Below, piece by piece: positions 12,591 through 25,517 of a stretch of 64,000 nt of DNA; position 1 is the first letter of the stretch, and each line of letters begins with the position of its first letter. The notes beneath the pieces are model-generated. The model was not told the origin of the DNA. It did not search any database and saw nothing but the letters and a program-made list of their open reading frames with translations. A program made the translations under genes and the position numbers. This DNA comes from Escallonia rubra (taxonomy: Eukaryota; Streptophyta; Magnoliopsida; Escalloniales; Escalloniaceae), in the NCBI GenBank assembly GCA_033065855.1, contig JAVXUO010000385.1, positions 248,001 through 312,000 of the forward strand, written 5' to 3'.

Positions 12591-15456
12591 TGAACCATTA
12601 ATTCCAAAGTAAAGGCGCAGTTCTAATAAAATGATATCCAAAGACAAAGGCCCAACTTGCCGTGACTTTGAAAAATGAAGTACAGGTCGATTCAACATTT
12701 CATACTAACACCCCAAGGCCGAAATCTATGTAGGCTGTCTCGTAGGCATGGCCCGGCCTGGCCCAGTGCTAAATCAGCCACTGCTTTCAGCTATGTTGGG
12801 GAATGGGGATCAATATCAGCGTTCCTTTGAGAATTAATATCAGCATTTCTTGTTTTTCCCATGGTTGGCATCCTCGCTCGATGGCACGGCTATGTCTTCT
12901 GAATTCAATCCACGGGTTTTGGTTGGTGGCAAGCGTGGAGGCTAGATTTGCTCAAGTGAGGTGTCTCGGGCTTAGATGTGCTCTAAGTCAATGGTTGCTA
13001 TGCCCTCCAGGGTTAGTGGTGGTTGTTGGTGGCGGAGGCCTTTCTTCCCAACGTTAAATCAGGGTGTGGTTGGTGGGCATGGCTACAAAAGTGTCTGCGG
13101 GCAGTTGATGTAAAGCAAGGCCGTGGCCCGTGAGGAAAGGGTGTAGGTTCATACTAGGATTTGTCCCTCCACTTTTTCTCCCTAGCTCGATGCCCCCGTT
13201 TTGTTAAGTGTATGGCATAGCCATGAGAAGCGAGTGTAGTTTCAAGCCATGGTTTATCCCTCCCTATTCCCCCTAGTCCGGTACCCTCTCTCATTTCGGG
13301 TTTGATTGATGCTTGGCGGTTTGTGTTGGCGCCGTGCACTTGTGGTTTGTGGTCTCATGTGGTGGCGTGGTTGGGTGGGGTGACCTCGATCTGTTAGCGG
13401 GGGGGGGGTTAGTTTTGTGCTTATGCTCGGGGTAGTGAAATGCAAGGGGTCGCGGGCGTGAAGCAATTGCTTAGGCGACACTAGTTTGCACAAATCTAAC
13501 AGGACAGATGGTGGTGCATAGTAGCTGCGTGCGCTTTGTCGCATAGTTTTGCCGGTGGTGTTGATCAGGTTCTTTTGGGTACCGAGATAATCGAGGCGGG
13601 GTGGGTCTAGTGTAATGTTTTTTTGCATGTGAGATTTTTGTGGTCACTTGGGATTTATTGCGGTTCTTTTAAAGCCAAACACATGTCAAACCTTTAATTT
13701 TTTGTTTTATCCCTCCCTTTGTATTTTCTATTAAATTATGCTAAACTTTAAGCCTTAACCCGGGAATACTGACCTAACAATTAAGGATTCTAAGATAAAA
13801 ATTAAAAAAAATTCAAATCCTAAGCAGATTCTGTGTTTCCTAACAATAATTTCATACCTAAAAATTCTACCTGCCTTTGCAATTATTGGACTCATCCAGT
13901 GACTCCCAATTCCCCAAAAAAAAAAAGTGACTCAAACAAAAAAGGGAGAGATTATTTTCACCCCATCATGTTTTTATTCACTCCATTTTTTCAGTTGACA
14001 GTTATCACTAAAATACAACTTTAACTACAAAAAGGGGAGTCGAATAGCATATACGGGAGTGGCAATAGCTTTTACCAACACAACAATAGCAAAAGCAAAT
14101 TTGCGAAATACTACGTAGCCAGAAGGCAGCATGCATTCATGCAACAGATTTCAATGTTTTTTAAACTCGAACACAACACAGGCGACTCTTGGGATTTTTA
14201 AAAAGTTGGAAGATCTCGTGTGCTGAAAAATACCCAACTACTGCCCAACCTTGATCAGTGTCCCCCTTAGCTCAAGGTGGTCATTTAGTTGGCCAGTTGA
14301 AAATAATCCAGACACCGCCGTAACCATTTCCTTACCTGTCCTTGATTTAGCATGAATATGCGCTAAATTTTACACTCAGAACAACGAGGAAACGAGAATG
14401 TACAAACCCAATACAAGACTATACATATTAATATAGCGTATTACTTGAAAGACACGAGAGTTGAGGCAAGACCATAAATACAGTGTCTTCCCCAAAAGGT
14501 AATTGCTAATCCTGCTTCAAGTACTCTCATCAATGCCATTGCAAATAGCGATATATCAATAACCTCTCTACAGTGGACGAAAGCAGGACACACATTCCAA
14601 AGCTTGATTTAAGATGATGAAAACAAAACCCTTTCGACAACAAGAAAAAGGCAGCACACATGACACCATGAATGCATTGTATTCAACACTTTTCCGACTT
14701 ACAAAACCACCTACTCTGAACAACAGATAAAATGAGCTATGATGCAAAATGAAGTGGCCTAAATGATATGGTCCCCCCCCCCCCCCCCCCCCCCCCCACC
14801 CCAAAAAGCCAAACAAAAGAGAGAACCCAAAGCATGAGTATATAGAAATAAAAAGAGAGTATGCAACCGACCGTGACAAACATGACTTGGACTGATGCAA
14901 GACACAAAATTGACCCAGTAAAAAATGAGGGGAACATGTGTAATGAGAATGGAATGAAGTTAGAAAAAGAACAGCGGTAAGGTGGTTTTTAAGCGACGTG
15001 ACACTCCGACCATTGCCTGCACTGTTACATCCCAAAACCTTATACCACTTGCAGATGACGGAACCAAACAGGGTGGCATGGGGCTTTTTGAAGTACAAGA
15101 GACGGATAGGGAACCAGCAGCAAAGCAGCCTGCATTTCTATTTGGTATATCACAACAGCTATATCTTCCACCCTACCACAATCTTCCAGCACCATTAACA
15201 TTAGTATATTGATTCTCAAGGAAGACCTTCATCTGATTCCGAGAAGCCGTCATCACCCACCTCCTCTGTGACAAAAGAAAAACCCCGACCCGATGGTGCT
15301 GATGCAAGAGTTAGTGACAACTTGAAGACCATTTACTTCAGTTGTCAGAAAATGGCGACGACCTGACGCGTTGAATGCAATCCTGGACCCCGACTCGACA
15401 CACCCATATGCATGCAGGGACTTAAAAGGAAAAGTATATACCAACTGGCAGCAGCC
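12591..15456. other. Intergenic region, including the probable 3' UTR of importin beta
   Basis: A GT-rich segment (about 12.8-13.6 kb) gives long open frames on both strands that match no family I know. A run of about 23 C residues lies near 14773-14797. The last several hundred bases before 15457 should belong to the 3' UTR of the minus-strand importin gene; its end was not determined. Confidence 0.45.
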
Positions 15457-18185
15457 TCAAACAGATATGGCACGACTGATGGCCAACTTGGCCCACTCTG
15501 CAGATTCCTTGATCAGATGATCGTCTGAGGACAAGCATTCACTCAAAAAGTCTTTGCTTGACAGAGACTGCTGAATCAAAGAACCTGCATTGCTTCCCAG
15601 CGTATCTGCTAAATCTCCAAGGACCCCAATGGCAGTTTTCATCACCACATCATCCCTGAGAGCAAAAAGAGAAGTTAGTATCAAAGTAACAACTCACAGA
15701 CGGAGCAAATTAACATCAGAGCTACAAAAGAGAAAACAACAAGAACTTGTCAAAAAAAAAAAACTCACATATCTTTCTCCATGTAAATACTATCCAGGAA
15801 CTGAAGGATGTGAGGCGCGTAAGGAATTAGCAATTGGGTTTTAGGAGAATTTTTGAAGCCTTGAAATATCCCGGAGTACGCCTCCAAGATGCCATTCCTC
15901 AAGAGATTGGTGTACTCAATCATTTCATCATCGGCACCTGACGTGCGGGCAGACAACTCGGCTGCACTCTGGAGCATAGGCATAGCATACATCAAGTATT
16001 TCTCAAAATTCTCACCTATTGCCAGTGATATGTCACCAAAACAAGAAAAGATTGGAGGCTTCACAGATCGGTGCAGTTGGTTGCTTGATAGGTCCTTAAG
16101 GAGCTGAGTCATAATACCATCACAAAATGGTAGAACTTTGTCCTCCAGTGCCCTGCATATATCCCCCACTACACCAACTGTCACAGCACAGACTTGATAC
16201 TCCTCAAAATTCTGAAGACCCATTTCCAAGTATTTATAAAACTCTGGCATGTATTTGGCAAAGTCTGGGCCTGTTGTATAGGCCAGAGCTCCAATGGCAA
16301 GCATTGCTTCCTCATGCACAGTTGCACTTCTACAAGCAAATACCCTAAGGAAAAGATTCATGATCTGATCTGCATACTGCATGAAAACATACTTCGTTGG
16401 CTCTGATGCCCCTAATTTCTGAATAATGACCTGTAAGCAACCACAAAGAAGGCCTTGCAACTCGTTCTGCTTCTCTCTCTCATCAGATGAAAGCTTATGT
16501 GCCTCAAGAGTCTGGTGAAGCTCCATCATTATGACAGGAACTAACTGCAACACCATCGGAGCTGTTTCGTCAGTGGAACACCTTACCACTTCATTCAATG
16601 TTTCATAGGCAGCAGTCCTTAATCGTGATTCTCCAGCATCTTCTCTGTGAGTTACAGTGAGAAGGGACTGTACTATTTCCTGAAAATAAGGAGTTACGGG
16701 AGATGACGGGCCCACATCCTCATAACCCTGAGCAAGGAAATACAGAGCACCGCATGCCTTCTCGGCAACATTTGGAGCATCCTTCATGCTCTGAAGAAGC
16801 ACTGTAACAATCTGCTGGCAATTTGCTTGAGTAATAATTGGTGTCTCCACAGTTGAACCATGAAGGAATTCAAATATTCTTCCCAGGGTCCACGCTGTAG
16901 TGTCCTTCACATGGCTATTTGGGTCTTTAGTTAAAGCTGTGAGCATGAAGTTGAGGGCAACATTCACGATGGGAGTTAACTTGTCGGGTGAGGGACCCTC
17001 CAAGATCGACCCGAATGCATAAGTGGCAGCCTCTCTTTGCCTCCAATCAGGCTTGGTTATGTTTTCTTCAATAAATGGCAAGACGAGTGGTACAATGTCG
17101 TCTCCCACTGTCCGTGCAACCAAACCAAGGCAGGTGCCCCCAGCCATAGCAAGATTCCAAGCACCTTCATCCTGATCCTGATCCTCCTCCTGCTTAAGGA
17201 GTGTCTCCAGCAGCATAGGTACAAGTGCAGGGAGGGCCTGTTTAATAAAATAAAAGCATGGGACTTCGGAGTCTGCCGTAAAATCACCCCCATATTCTTC
17301 TAGAATATCTATCTCCTCATCACATATTGAACTCCAGAACTCAATAGCTTGCAGGGCGACAGGCTCCTCATCTTCCCTTACTGCCTTTGCGGTGATGTTA
17401 AAAATGTCCTGGATGTATGGAGCTAACTTCTCATAGTATGTCGACGATATGGAGACCAAACACTCAAAAGCTGCCTGCCGAATCTTAACTTCTGGAGTTA
17501 ATGTAGCCTCACAAACAACTCTCATGATATAATCACGCTCCATATCATTGGTAAAATTTGCCTGGGCAAATCCAAGAGCATTATATAATGCTCGTGTAGC
17601 AGCAAGCCTGACATCATTGCTCCCTTCAGTTGCATTCATACCCTGAACAACGGCTGTAAGTATCTTATTTACATGATCCTGATCAACGACATCTGGAGAA
17701 ACTTCTTCACATAAATAACCCAGAGTTTCTAGAGTGGCTTGCTTGACATGAACCGGAACCTGGTGAATGTTTGACAAGAGTGATCCAATCAGCTCGGGCC
17801 ATTGTTTCTGTGGGATCTCAATGCCTGCCACCTTTGCAATGACTTGCGAAGCAGTTGATCGAGCATCAGGTACTGGGGAAGAGAGGGTCTGCAACAAGCA
17901 TGTCTTAATTTGCGTCTTTACATTCACGTCTAGTGACAACCACTTTTGAACGAGCTCAAATTTTCTATGTTGTTCCTTGGCATCCAATGCATTTTTCAGA
18001 ATTAAACCTGCTAATTTACGGCTATCAACAGGCTTCTCTTCATTAGCAAGCTCTCCAGAGAGAGAGAGCAGAAAACTAGCAAGGTTTTGCTCCTGAAACT
18101 GTTTCAAACTTTCTTCAGCATGTTTCCGCACTGTTCCATCAACCGATTGTGCACTCAAAAGAATCTGGGTAATTTCCATTGCCAT
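15457..18185 (-). CDS. KPNB1: Importin subunit beta-1 (karyopherin beta 1)
   Basis: Nuclear import receptor. It binds importin alpha through its IBB domain, or binds cargo directly, carries it through the nuclear pore, and is released by Ran-GTP. Two coding exons (18185-15769 and 15655-15457) join across a GT-AG intron to 871 residues; Arabidopsis KPNB1 has 870. An N-terminal importin-N domain (about residues 20-105) is followed by HEAT repeats over the whole protein. Characteristic stretches include RKLAGLILKNALDAKEQHRK, QAIEFWSSICDEEIDILEE and NVAEKACGALYFLAQGYED. The acidic loop CDEEIDILEE is of the kind that contacts the IBB domain. The short second exon supplies the C-terminus, ending AISRAISV. 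Start: the first ATG of MAMEITQ, just downstream of the 5'-UTR splice acceptor. Identification is very secure. Confidence 0.97.
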
Positions 18186-18192
18186 ATTTTAT

Positions 18193-19008
18193 CTGGTAGT
18201 ACCACAAAACCTTTTGAGTTAGCTACGCAGTAGTCCATGAAAAGGTAAAATAAATACTTAAATTGAGAAGCCCAACTCAAAATTACAACTTGCATTCAAA
18301 TCCTCAAAACCATGTTACCATCATCAATCTAAATAAACATAAAATTCCGACCCCCAGGGCCAGATGATATGCACTGTAAACCTCAAAATTTAACGGGCAT
18401 CTAAACTATCTGTTCTTCCGGAAAACTTATCTGACCACGGATCAATAGACAAAGTACAACCAAGTCAGCATAAGTTATAACATAGCCACAGAAGGAAATC
18501 AACACGGTTATTTACTAGTTCAAACACAACACAAGTTTACTCTTATAGGAAAATTTGTTTTACTAGATTTGGTCCCTTGAACAGACGTATATTAGAGAAA
18601 CACGAGTCAATCGAAACAAATCACTACAGATCTAAACACATAGCACACTGTAGCCTACACCAAGCAACTCATTTCCAAAGCTCAATTTACAGTAAAAGTC
18701 ATATCAATAGCTAAAATCGCATTTCGTGGACGAGTTAACCCTGGAAGTACGTACGAGTAAAAACAAACCGATCCATTAAAAGGCCAAAAAAATTATAACA
18801 AAAAGAATAAACTCCCAGCAACATTCATAACACTATTTTACAGCAAAACAGGGATGGATGAAAGTCCGAATGAAGCGATAAATGCAAAATCGGGACAAAA
18901 GTCGAGCAGATCGAGCATCGAGAGATCAGCGTGTAGCACACCCTAATTACTTCGATCGACGATTTAGCAAGTAAACAGCGGCGCATAGAAAGTTGATGAG
19001 AGCATTAC
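18193..19008 (-). other. 5'-UTR intron of importin beta-1
   Basis: On the minus strand, a donor (CTCAG then GTAATG) at 19009/19008 and an acceptor (CTACCAG) ending at 18193 bound an 816-nt intron that ends 7 nt before the ATG. The upstream leader exon (19009 to about 19110) is C-rich and runs into GA microsatellites. Leader introns often raise expression of plant housekeeping genes; that role is inferred here. Confidence 0.7.
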
Positions 19009-19128
19009 CTGAGAGAGGCGGGGGCGGAGGAGGAGGTGGCTGCGACCAAGGAGGTCGTAGACAGTAACACTGCGGGATCGTGAGGAGCAAAAGCGGCGCT
19101 GTGAAACCCTAGAGAGAGAGAGAGAGAG

Positions 19129-21305
19129 AGGAGAGACAAAGGAAAGGGGGAAAAAAGAGAAGTTTTTCCTTTTTTTTTTTTAAGAGAGAGAGAGAGACGA
19201 GGCGGATGTATAGGTGTGGGACTCGAATTACAAAAATCATATCTATCTATCTATCTGTACTATTTTTCACTTAATAATAATAACAATAATGTTCCCCAGG
19301 GACGGATCCGGTGGTCCTGTAACCACGCGTTTACCATATACCTTAACGTTGAAGTTGGATTTACGATGTGGGGTCCACAGGATTGATTTATCAGATTGTT
19401 AATTGACGGCCAGGAACCGCTTGATGGCTTTGACTGTTGTGGGTGCAAATTATTGAGAGGGTAACTCAAAGGCATATATAGTACACGTTGGCACATTTTT
19501 AACGTCCATTTATGGATCCATCTTGACTTGCATTAAACCCTTTTTTTTTTTGTTTTGTTTTTTTTTTTTTTGGGGGGGGGGTGTTCACACTTGCCCTCAA
19601 AGGCAAAATCACGTAATAATAGGCTATATTGTAACTTTAATTTTTTTCTTGCAGGTTTTCGATTCTTCAATTGTATGTCTTCTTTGTCCAAAATAACGCA
19701 ATGAACATATACTTAAGACTCGGTTTGTTTCCTTGTCAAACTTCATTTCATGTGGTGTATTCATGTACATTCTTCAAAACAGCTGCATATTTGGGTAATC
19801 TATCGTTCAATGGAGTAATTTTATTTTTTTTCTTCCTGCAAAAGGAGATCATGAATTCTCACCAACTTTACTTGGATTACAAAGGAATTGGTCGTCAAAA
19901 TTGCATACATTCTTACCGTTTACAAATAACCGTCTAATATATGAACTTTAAAAAGAAAAAAGAGATGCCACCAAACTTTGAAAAAAAAAACATTTTTGAT
20001 GGTCAGGGGAGGTGTAAGTGCAAAAATTAATCACTATCTAACACTACCAAGCCTTTGCGCTCTTAAAGCGTGCTAGCACTCCAGCTCCTACCTCATGTTT
20101 CCGTATTTGCTTAATCAACTCTTGCTCATTCAATTCACGACGATCTGCCCCTCTCGGTGAATTCTAAATGCATCCAAAGTGCATGCTTAGAATCGGTGTT
20201 CTTAAAACATTTTGCGTTACGCCTACTTAGAATCAATTTTCTTAAAATTGCACACACTGGGTTTGTGGCTAGTCTGACGCAAATTGCACATTACTCTCTG
20301 AGAAAAATGGGGGTTTCAACTGGGTTCCTAGTCTTAGTCAACCATTACAATTGACCACAAGTTGGAAGAACATAGTTGTCGCCAGCTAATCCTAATGGTA
20401 GATTATAGCAAGTGAAACAGGTTCAAGAAAGGGGGTCAAGACAAGGTTGCTGATGACTGAGGACTATGGTCGGTTGAGTGTTTGTCACTTTATTCAACCT
20501 TTTCCTTCTTCTTCTGCAGCCAATGCCCTTCCAAGTTCCACAGGTCATCGATCTGGTCTTTTTCACAGGTCATATAGTATATCCATTTTCATCTTAACCT
20601 CTCCTTCCTTCTGTATTTGGACTGGTCAGTTCTAAATTCTTAACACCCACTTGAAGAATCGGCTTGGCATTTGCTTGTGGAATCAAGAACTACCGCTGTT
20701 TGCTCTGAAGGGCAAGCTTTGCTGCATGAATCTGAGCTTCATTCATGGAAGGCATAAGAATGATGTGGGTAATCTCCATTTCACAATTTGGACAGAAAAA
20801 TGATTACAAAATTGCGCCTGTCAGACCATTTCTGAGCAGATGTCCTAGTATGTGATATTTTACTTTTTTTATTTTTTTGTTAAAAGTATAAATATATACC
20901 AAGAATAAAGGAGAAATACACCGTGCCAGTATTTGATATTTTACTTGTCAAATACGAGTAGTATTTACTCAAACAACTTTTTAATGATGAGAATATCCAC
21001 ATTTTGTTCTTTTTTTTTCTATTTAATTAGTTTTAATAACTTCATTGAGATAAGGATTAATTAATTGCGCATATAATTCCACAGCTTGGGACCAGTTACG
21101 TGAAACACTTTAATTTTTTTTTTTTTTTTTTGTTCACACCACCTCTAACTTCTATTTTGGTGCACTAATTACCAATTGACGATAAAAACTCTAATTTTTT
21201 TATGTTTGTCATATTTTCAGGGGCAAATTGACAATTAGCACAAAATCAACTGTGATAGCCACCTAATCCCTGTTTTAACTTTGAATTGCACTAGACATCC
21301 CTTCC
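19129..21305. other. Intergenic region without a recognised gene
   Basis: The start is the upstream region of importin beta, with GA, TATC and TAA microsatellites. A T-run followed by a G-run lies at about 19543-19580. No conserved coding sequence is seen on either strand. Confidence 0.5.
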
Positions 21306-21499
21306 TAGGGATGCAACTTGGGTCGAGCAACCCGTGAACAATCTGTGCTAGCCCGCAAAAATATGGGTATGAACTTACTTTTGTAGTTACCATAGTAGAC
21401 GTGAGCTCAAAATTTTAGGCCCGTAAAAAATATGGGCTGGACATGGGTAAAGGTTTCTACAAACCCGTCTAACTATTATATAATATAAATTACAATATT

Positions 21500-21537
<38 letters not shown>

Positions 21538-21822
21538 GGGAGCTGATCCGTTGTGAGAGCACTAGCAAAATAGAAGATGTTGCAAACGCGATCTGGTCGT
21601 CCATGCCCGATCTGTGGACGGTCTAGATCTTTTTTTTGTATTTTTTTAAGTCTGTCCGCTACATAATGTAACGAACAAGTAGGCAAACACTTCTCTATCT
21701 CTCTCTCTTTTCCATCATTATAAATGTTTCTCTATCTTTAGTCGTCAATTTCTTACTTTTTCTGAATCTTCCTCTGTCCTTTCTCTCTCTTTTCTCTCTC
21801 ATCCTCATCTCCCCTCCTCATT

Positions 21823-21857
<35 letters not shown>

Positions 21858-21862
21858 CTGAG

Positions 21863-22066
21863 GTATTAGTAGTGTAGAGAGATATCAAAGTGGCGCTGGG
21901 CAGGCCTACACATCGGCGACAAGTGAAAGCAGGGGTAATCTGAGTTCATGTTTCTCAACCAACTCGAATGTTAATGGTGGTAATTTTGATTTTGACTGGG
22001 ATTGGAATGTGGGTGTTGAGGGGACTTGGGGAGCATGGGATGAGGAAGAAGACAACACGATTTCTT
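21863..22066 (+). other. Coding-like fragment of unknown origin inside the Pack-MULE
   Basis: One plus-strand frame stays open over about 68 codons, has non-random composition (VERYQSGAGQAYTS, then NFDFDWDWNVG and GAWDEEEDN) and ends at a stop. It has no start codon and no family I recognise. It may be a second captured exon; the opposite strand is also open here, so the orientation is uncertain. Confidence 0.3.
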
Positions 22067-22212
22067 AGCTGTGGGACAACACGGTCCTTTAGATTCTTTA
22101 TTTTTTGGTGACTGCACAAGGGCTGAAGGAGTTTCTCTCTTGACCAGGCCAGCTCCGTTAATAACCATCTTTGAACCAGGTAGCTCAAGAAGATCATATC
22201 AGGTTCGCATTG

Positions 22213-22552
22213 TTTTGCAAACCAGTAATCAGCGCCTCTAACAATCTCCGGGCGTGGTGGAAGGAAAAAGTCAAATTTGATAGGAATGTCCTTGCTGCAA
22301 TTGCCAAGTACCAGGTAGACAATTCAGTCCCTGGGAAATTTGAGGATTGCACTGCAGTGGCCTCCACTCCTCATACCTTGCAAGAGCTCCAGGACACTAC
22401 TCTTGGCTCACTTTTGTCTACTCTGATGTAGCACCGTGACCCACCACAGAGGCGAAAAGGGAATAGCCCCTCCATGGTGGCCCACTGGAAATAAGGAATG
22501 GTGGCTTCAGTTAGGCCTGCCTAAGGATCAAGGACCGCCTCCATATAAGAGA
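22213..22552 (+). pseudogene. Captured fragment of an EIN3/EIL transcription-factor gene
   Basis: EIN3/EIL proteins are DNA-binding regulators of ethylene responses. The translation shows [33 protein letters not shown] and [20 protein letters not shown], the hallmark N-terminal DNA-binding region of the EIN3/EIL1 type. A stop follows at 22429-22431 where the family normally has Gln (ahead of CDPPQRR). The homology then continues in shifted frames through [13 protein letters not shown] and [12 protein letters not shown] to about 22552. Start, acidic N-terminus and C-terminus are all missing. It lies within the inverted termini of the MULE, so it is read as a transduplicated and decayed fragment. 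Confidence 0.88.
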
Positions 22553-23523
22553 AAGGAGAGAGAGTCAGAAAAGTAATAAGAGATGGAGAGAGAAAGAGAA
22601 AAAAAATGACGAGGGAGAAAAGAATGGCATAACATTAACGAGGGAAAAGTAGAGAGAAAGAGAAAAAAGCTAAAACGATTCGTCCGCTACATAATGTCGC
22701 GGATGAGAGAAAGGACAGAATGTCAGAACATTAATGAGGGAAATGAGAGAAAAAGAGAAAAAAGCTAAAAAGATTTGTCCGCTACATAATGTAGCGGTTG
22801 AACTCTTTTTAAATTGCAGGGTATTTTTGTTAAAAATTCGTCTGCTACATTATGTAGCGGACAGACTTAAAAAAACACACAAAAAAAAAAGATCTAGACC
22901 GTCCACAGATCGCGTATGGATGGCCAGATAGCGTTTGCAACATCTCCTATTTTGCTAGCGCTCCCTCTATATATATATATATATAATACCATTTCTTTTT
23001 TATACTTTCTAAACTCTTAACCCCCAATTCGACAAAGTCAAAGCCTCAAAGCCAAATGTATGCTCATATTCTTGTCTTATTTTTCTGAACTAGGTTGAGC
23101 AACGATTCTCACTTTTCGTTCATGTTTAGAGATATTTGAAGACTTTACTTTTCTTACTTTATTTCTTATTATAAATTTAAAGACTCTTGTCTTTTTCTCT
23201 CTCATTTTGTCCAAAATTTTGTTTCCATACTTATATTTAAGTTCATTTTGAGACTTTAATGTAATTTTTTCATTATCATGAATAAATTGTAGAAATGGAT
23301 GATCAATGATATGTTTCGAAATCGTTTTTTTTTTATAAAGTAATTCATAACTATGGACAGCCCGCGTTCAGCCCATGTCCACCAAAAAATTGATGGGCGT
23401 GGCGTGGACACATATTATTTGGCTCGTAGATGGGCTGCACTGGACATGGGCATGACTTTTAGAAAGTGGACTGGTCATGGTCTAATCCTTGGGCCCGTTC
23501 GGCCCACCCAAGTTGCACCTCTA

Positions 23524-24968
23524 CTCCTTCTTTAAACCACTAATAACGTAGTTAACAATAATTATAGTTTTGCCAATATTTTTGGGTTCCTTAATTTTCT
23601 TTCTCCCCCATAAGGGAAATAGGATAATTCGTTGGATCACCACCAAAGCCGCCACCCCAACCACCGTCACCCTCATCCCTCATCTCCAAATCCACTAAGC
23701 CCGCCACCACCAAACTCGTAACCCCAATCACTGTCACCCTCATCCCTTCTCAAAACCCACCACAATAGCCATCATCTTCCTGTCTATCCCGCAACCACTA
23801 CAAGACAGCTGCCATCATTACACCCACATGCACGAATGGCTGAATTTTTAATGCCCAGCTATAGCTATCATCCACACGGCCACACCATTGGTTACTTTCG
23901 AGTGACCCATCCATCACCAACGACATTATGACGAAAACTCATCGATCAAACTACTCACCAAAATTATTTTAGTTAAGCATGTGGGGAAAATGGGCGATGG
24001 TTACATTATGAATCCATAAAACGAATGTGGGTTTGGGGAATGGGTGCACTAGATAGGTTAAAGGAAAGTGGTGGTGGCAGGGAAGGGGTAATGGTTGTTG
24101 GTGGAGAAAAGGGGCGACAATTGTAGGTTAGGTTAGAGAAAATTGGTGTTGGCCAGGAAGTGGAGGTAGTTGTCGGTGGAAGAAGGGGTCAGTCGTGGGT
24201 TTGGGAAATGCGTCAACGGCAGTCAGTGAGGTTAAAGGAAAATGGTGGTTGTTGGTTGGGACATGGTGGTGGTGGAGGGTTTGGGGGAGGGGGCGGTGTT
24301 AAGTTTGGGGAAAGAGATGGGTTAGGCTAGAGCAAAGATGAGATAAAAAAAAAAAAGTTAAGTATGACGGTGTTATAAGGTGGCTGCCAACAATTTTTTT
24401 TTTTTTTTTTTTTTTGAGAAGTCCATCTTAACCTAAAAAATATTACAAACATCCAAAAAATTGAGGTCTTATCGTGAGTCGGTGAGTAAGACACTAAAAT
24501 AGAAAACTGAGGCTGTGGGAACCAAAAATAAATGTCTAGGGTGTTTTTGCAGCACGACTCAAAATTGTGGAGTTTTATGCGCAGTTAATACTTGAAATAA
24601 AGGAGTAACAAAGTACAATAACAATGTAAGTAACTTGGCTCTATTTTTTAAGCACGATAATTGGAGGCAACGTATAGCCTCACATACCTTGCACTGGGTG
24701 GAAAAAGTATGGCCAAGGATATCTAATGAAAATAATGAACATGTTATAAATCGCTTACCCGCAATCTCAACCCCGACTAGTTCTAAACCTTACTAACTCT
24801 AGCTGTGTACAAACTACCATAACCCACTATACCAACAAAAAAGAATAGAAAAGAAGAGACTTCTGAAACCGTTGTTGACTCTCAAACAACAACAACACCT
24901 ACTTATATCCTTTTATATAAGATAAAACTTGAGGTTTATCGATAATCACCATAGCAACATTTGCAGAG
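23524..24968. other. Intergenic region with strand-asymmetric low-complexity blocks
   Basis: A CCACCA-rich block (about 23635-23830) is followed by a GGTGG-rich block (about 24060-24310), and then a T-run at about 24391-24415. No gene was recognised. The two blocks are roughly complementary in composition but are not a clean inverted repeat. Confidence 0.4.
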
Positions 24969-25517
24969 CAGCAAGAGCCTGAGGCATCTCTAAGACCTTG
25001 TAAACTAAAGTCTGACCGGTTAACCCTGAATGCAAAGATGAAATGCTAGACTCTAAAAGATGCACCACTCGTCAACTAAATAATATCAACTTTTTGAAAC
25101 ATTATCCCAGTTGCTAAATAATACACTGATGTATGTGAAGAGATGCGCTTCCTAATGTCTATCTAGCTAACTCTGTATTTATAGCCGTAAGCTTTAGATC
25201 TCATTATGAATGTAGAGCCTATCTCCATAAAAAAAAAAAAAAACACCGTAGAACTCTTCCAAGAAGTTTGGCTCTTTGGACGAGTCATCTCCATGCGTTG
25301 CCACATCAGAGCCCTTAAAAGAACAATTAAGCTCTTTAGCCAAGAAGAAAAAGGTCTTTCATAAGTGCCAAATCTCATCACTAATTTATCTCTAGCTTGA
25401 CCTTGTTTTAGCAACAAAGGAACTAGTAAGATTCAGACATAATGATCTATCCACCTTAGCAACAAGGTTTGAAGCTTTAGGACTGAAAGTGGCAAATATC
25501 TCGTGAGGTTTGCCACG
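24969..25517. repeat. Diverged direct repeat, copy 1 (about 0.55 kb)
   Basis: This segment is colinear with 27261-27785. Shared blocks include AAGAGCCTGAGGCAT, AAGAAATGCTAGAC (with variants), AAGCTTTAGA, GGTCTTTCATAA and GGACTGAAAGTGGCAAATA. Small indels separate the copies. Its origin is unknown; the minus strand has partial open frames that recall an old coding sequence, but no family was recognised. Confidence 0.65.

Larger units (their letters stand above)
21538..22978. mobile_element. Mutator-like Pack-MULE with inverted termini of about 130 bp
   Basis: Left terminal sequence (about 21538-21680) and right terminal sequence (about 22840-22975) are inverted copies of each other. Shared blocks include CTAGCAAAATAG, GATGTTGCAAACGC, GATCTGTGGACGGTCTAGAT and AAGTCTGTCCGCTACATAATG. 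The element sits between TA-repeat tracts, so its exact ends and target duplication are masked. It carries no transposase but contains an EIN3-like gene fragment and a second coding-like stretch, which is the Pack-MULE pattern. Confidence 0.72.
21306..23523. mobile_element. hAT-like non-autonomous element containing a nested MULE
   Basis: The left end TAGGGATGCAACTTGGGT matches the complement of the right end, TAGAGGTGCAACTTGGGT. The subterminal regions are rich in GCCCG and GGGCC motifs, as in many plant hAT elements. Flanks TCCCTTCC and CTCCTTCT give only a weak 8-bp match. Without the nested MULE the element is about 0.8 kb. No transposase was seen. Confidence 0.6.

Noticed and set aside
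14568-15098. Long minus-strand open frame with a glycine run
   Set aside because: The run is produced by a poly-C tract; the rest has no family resemblance and overlaps the probable importin 3' UTR.
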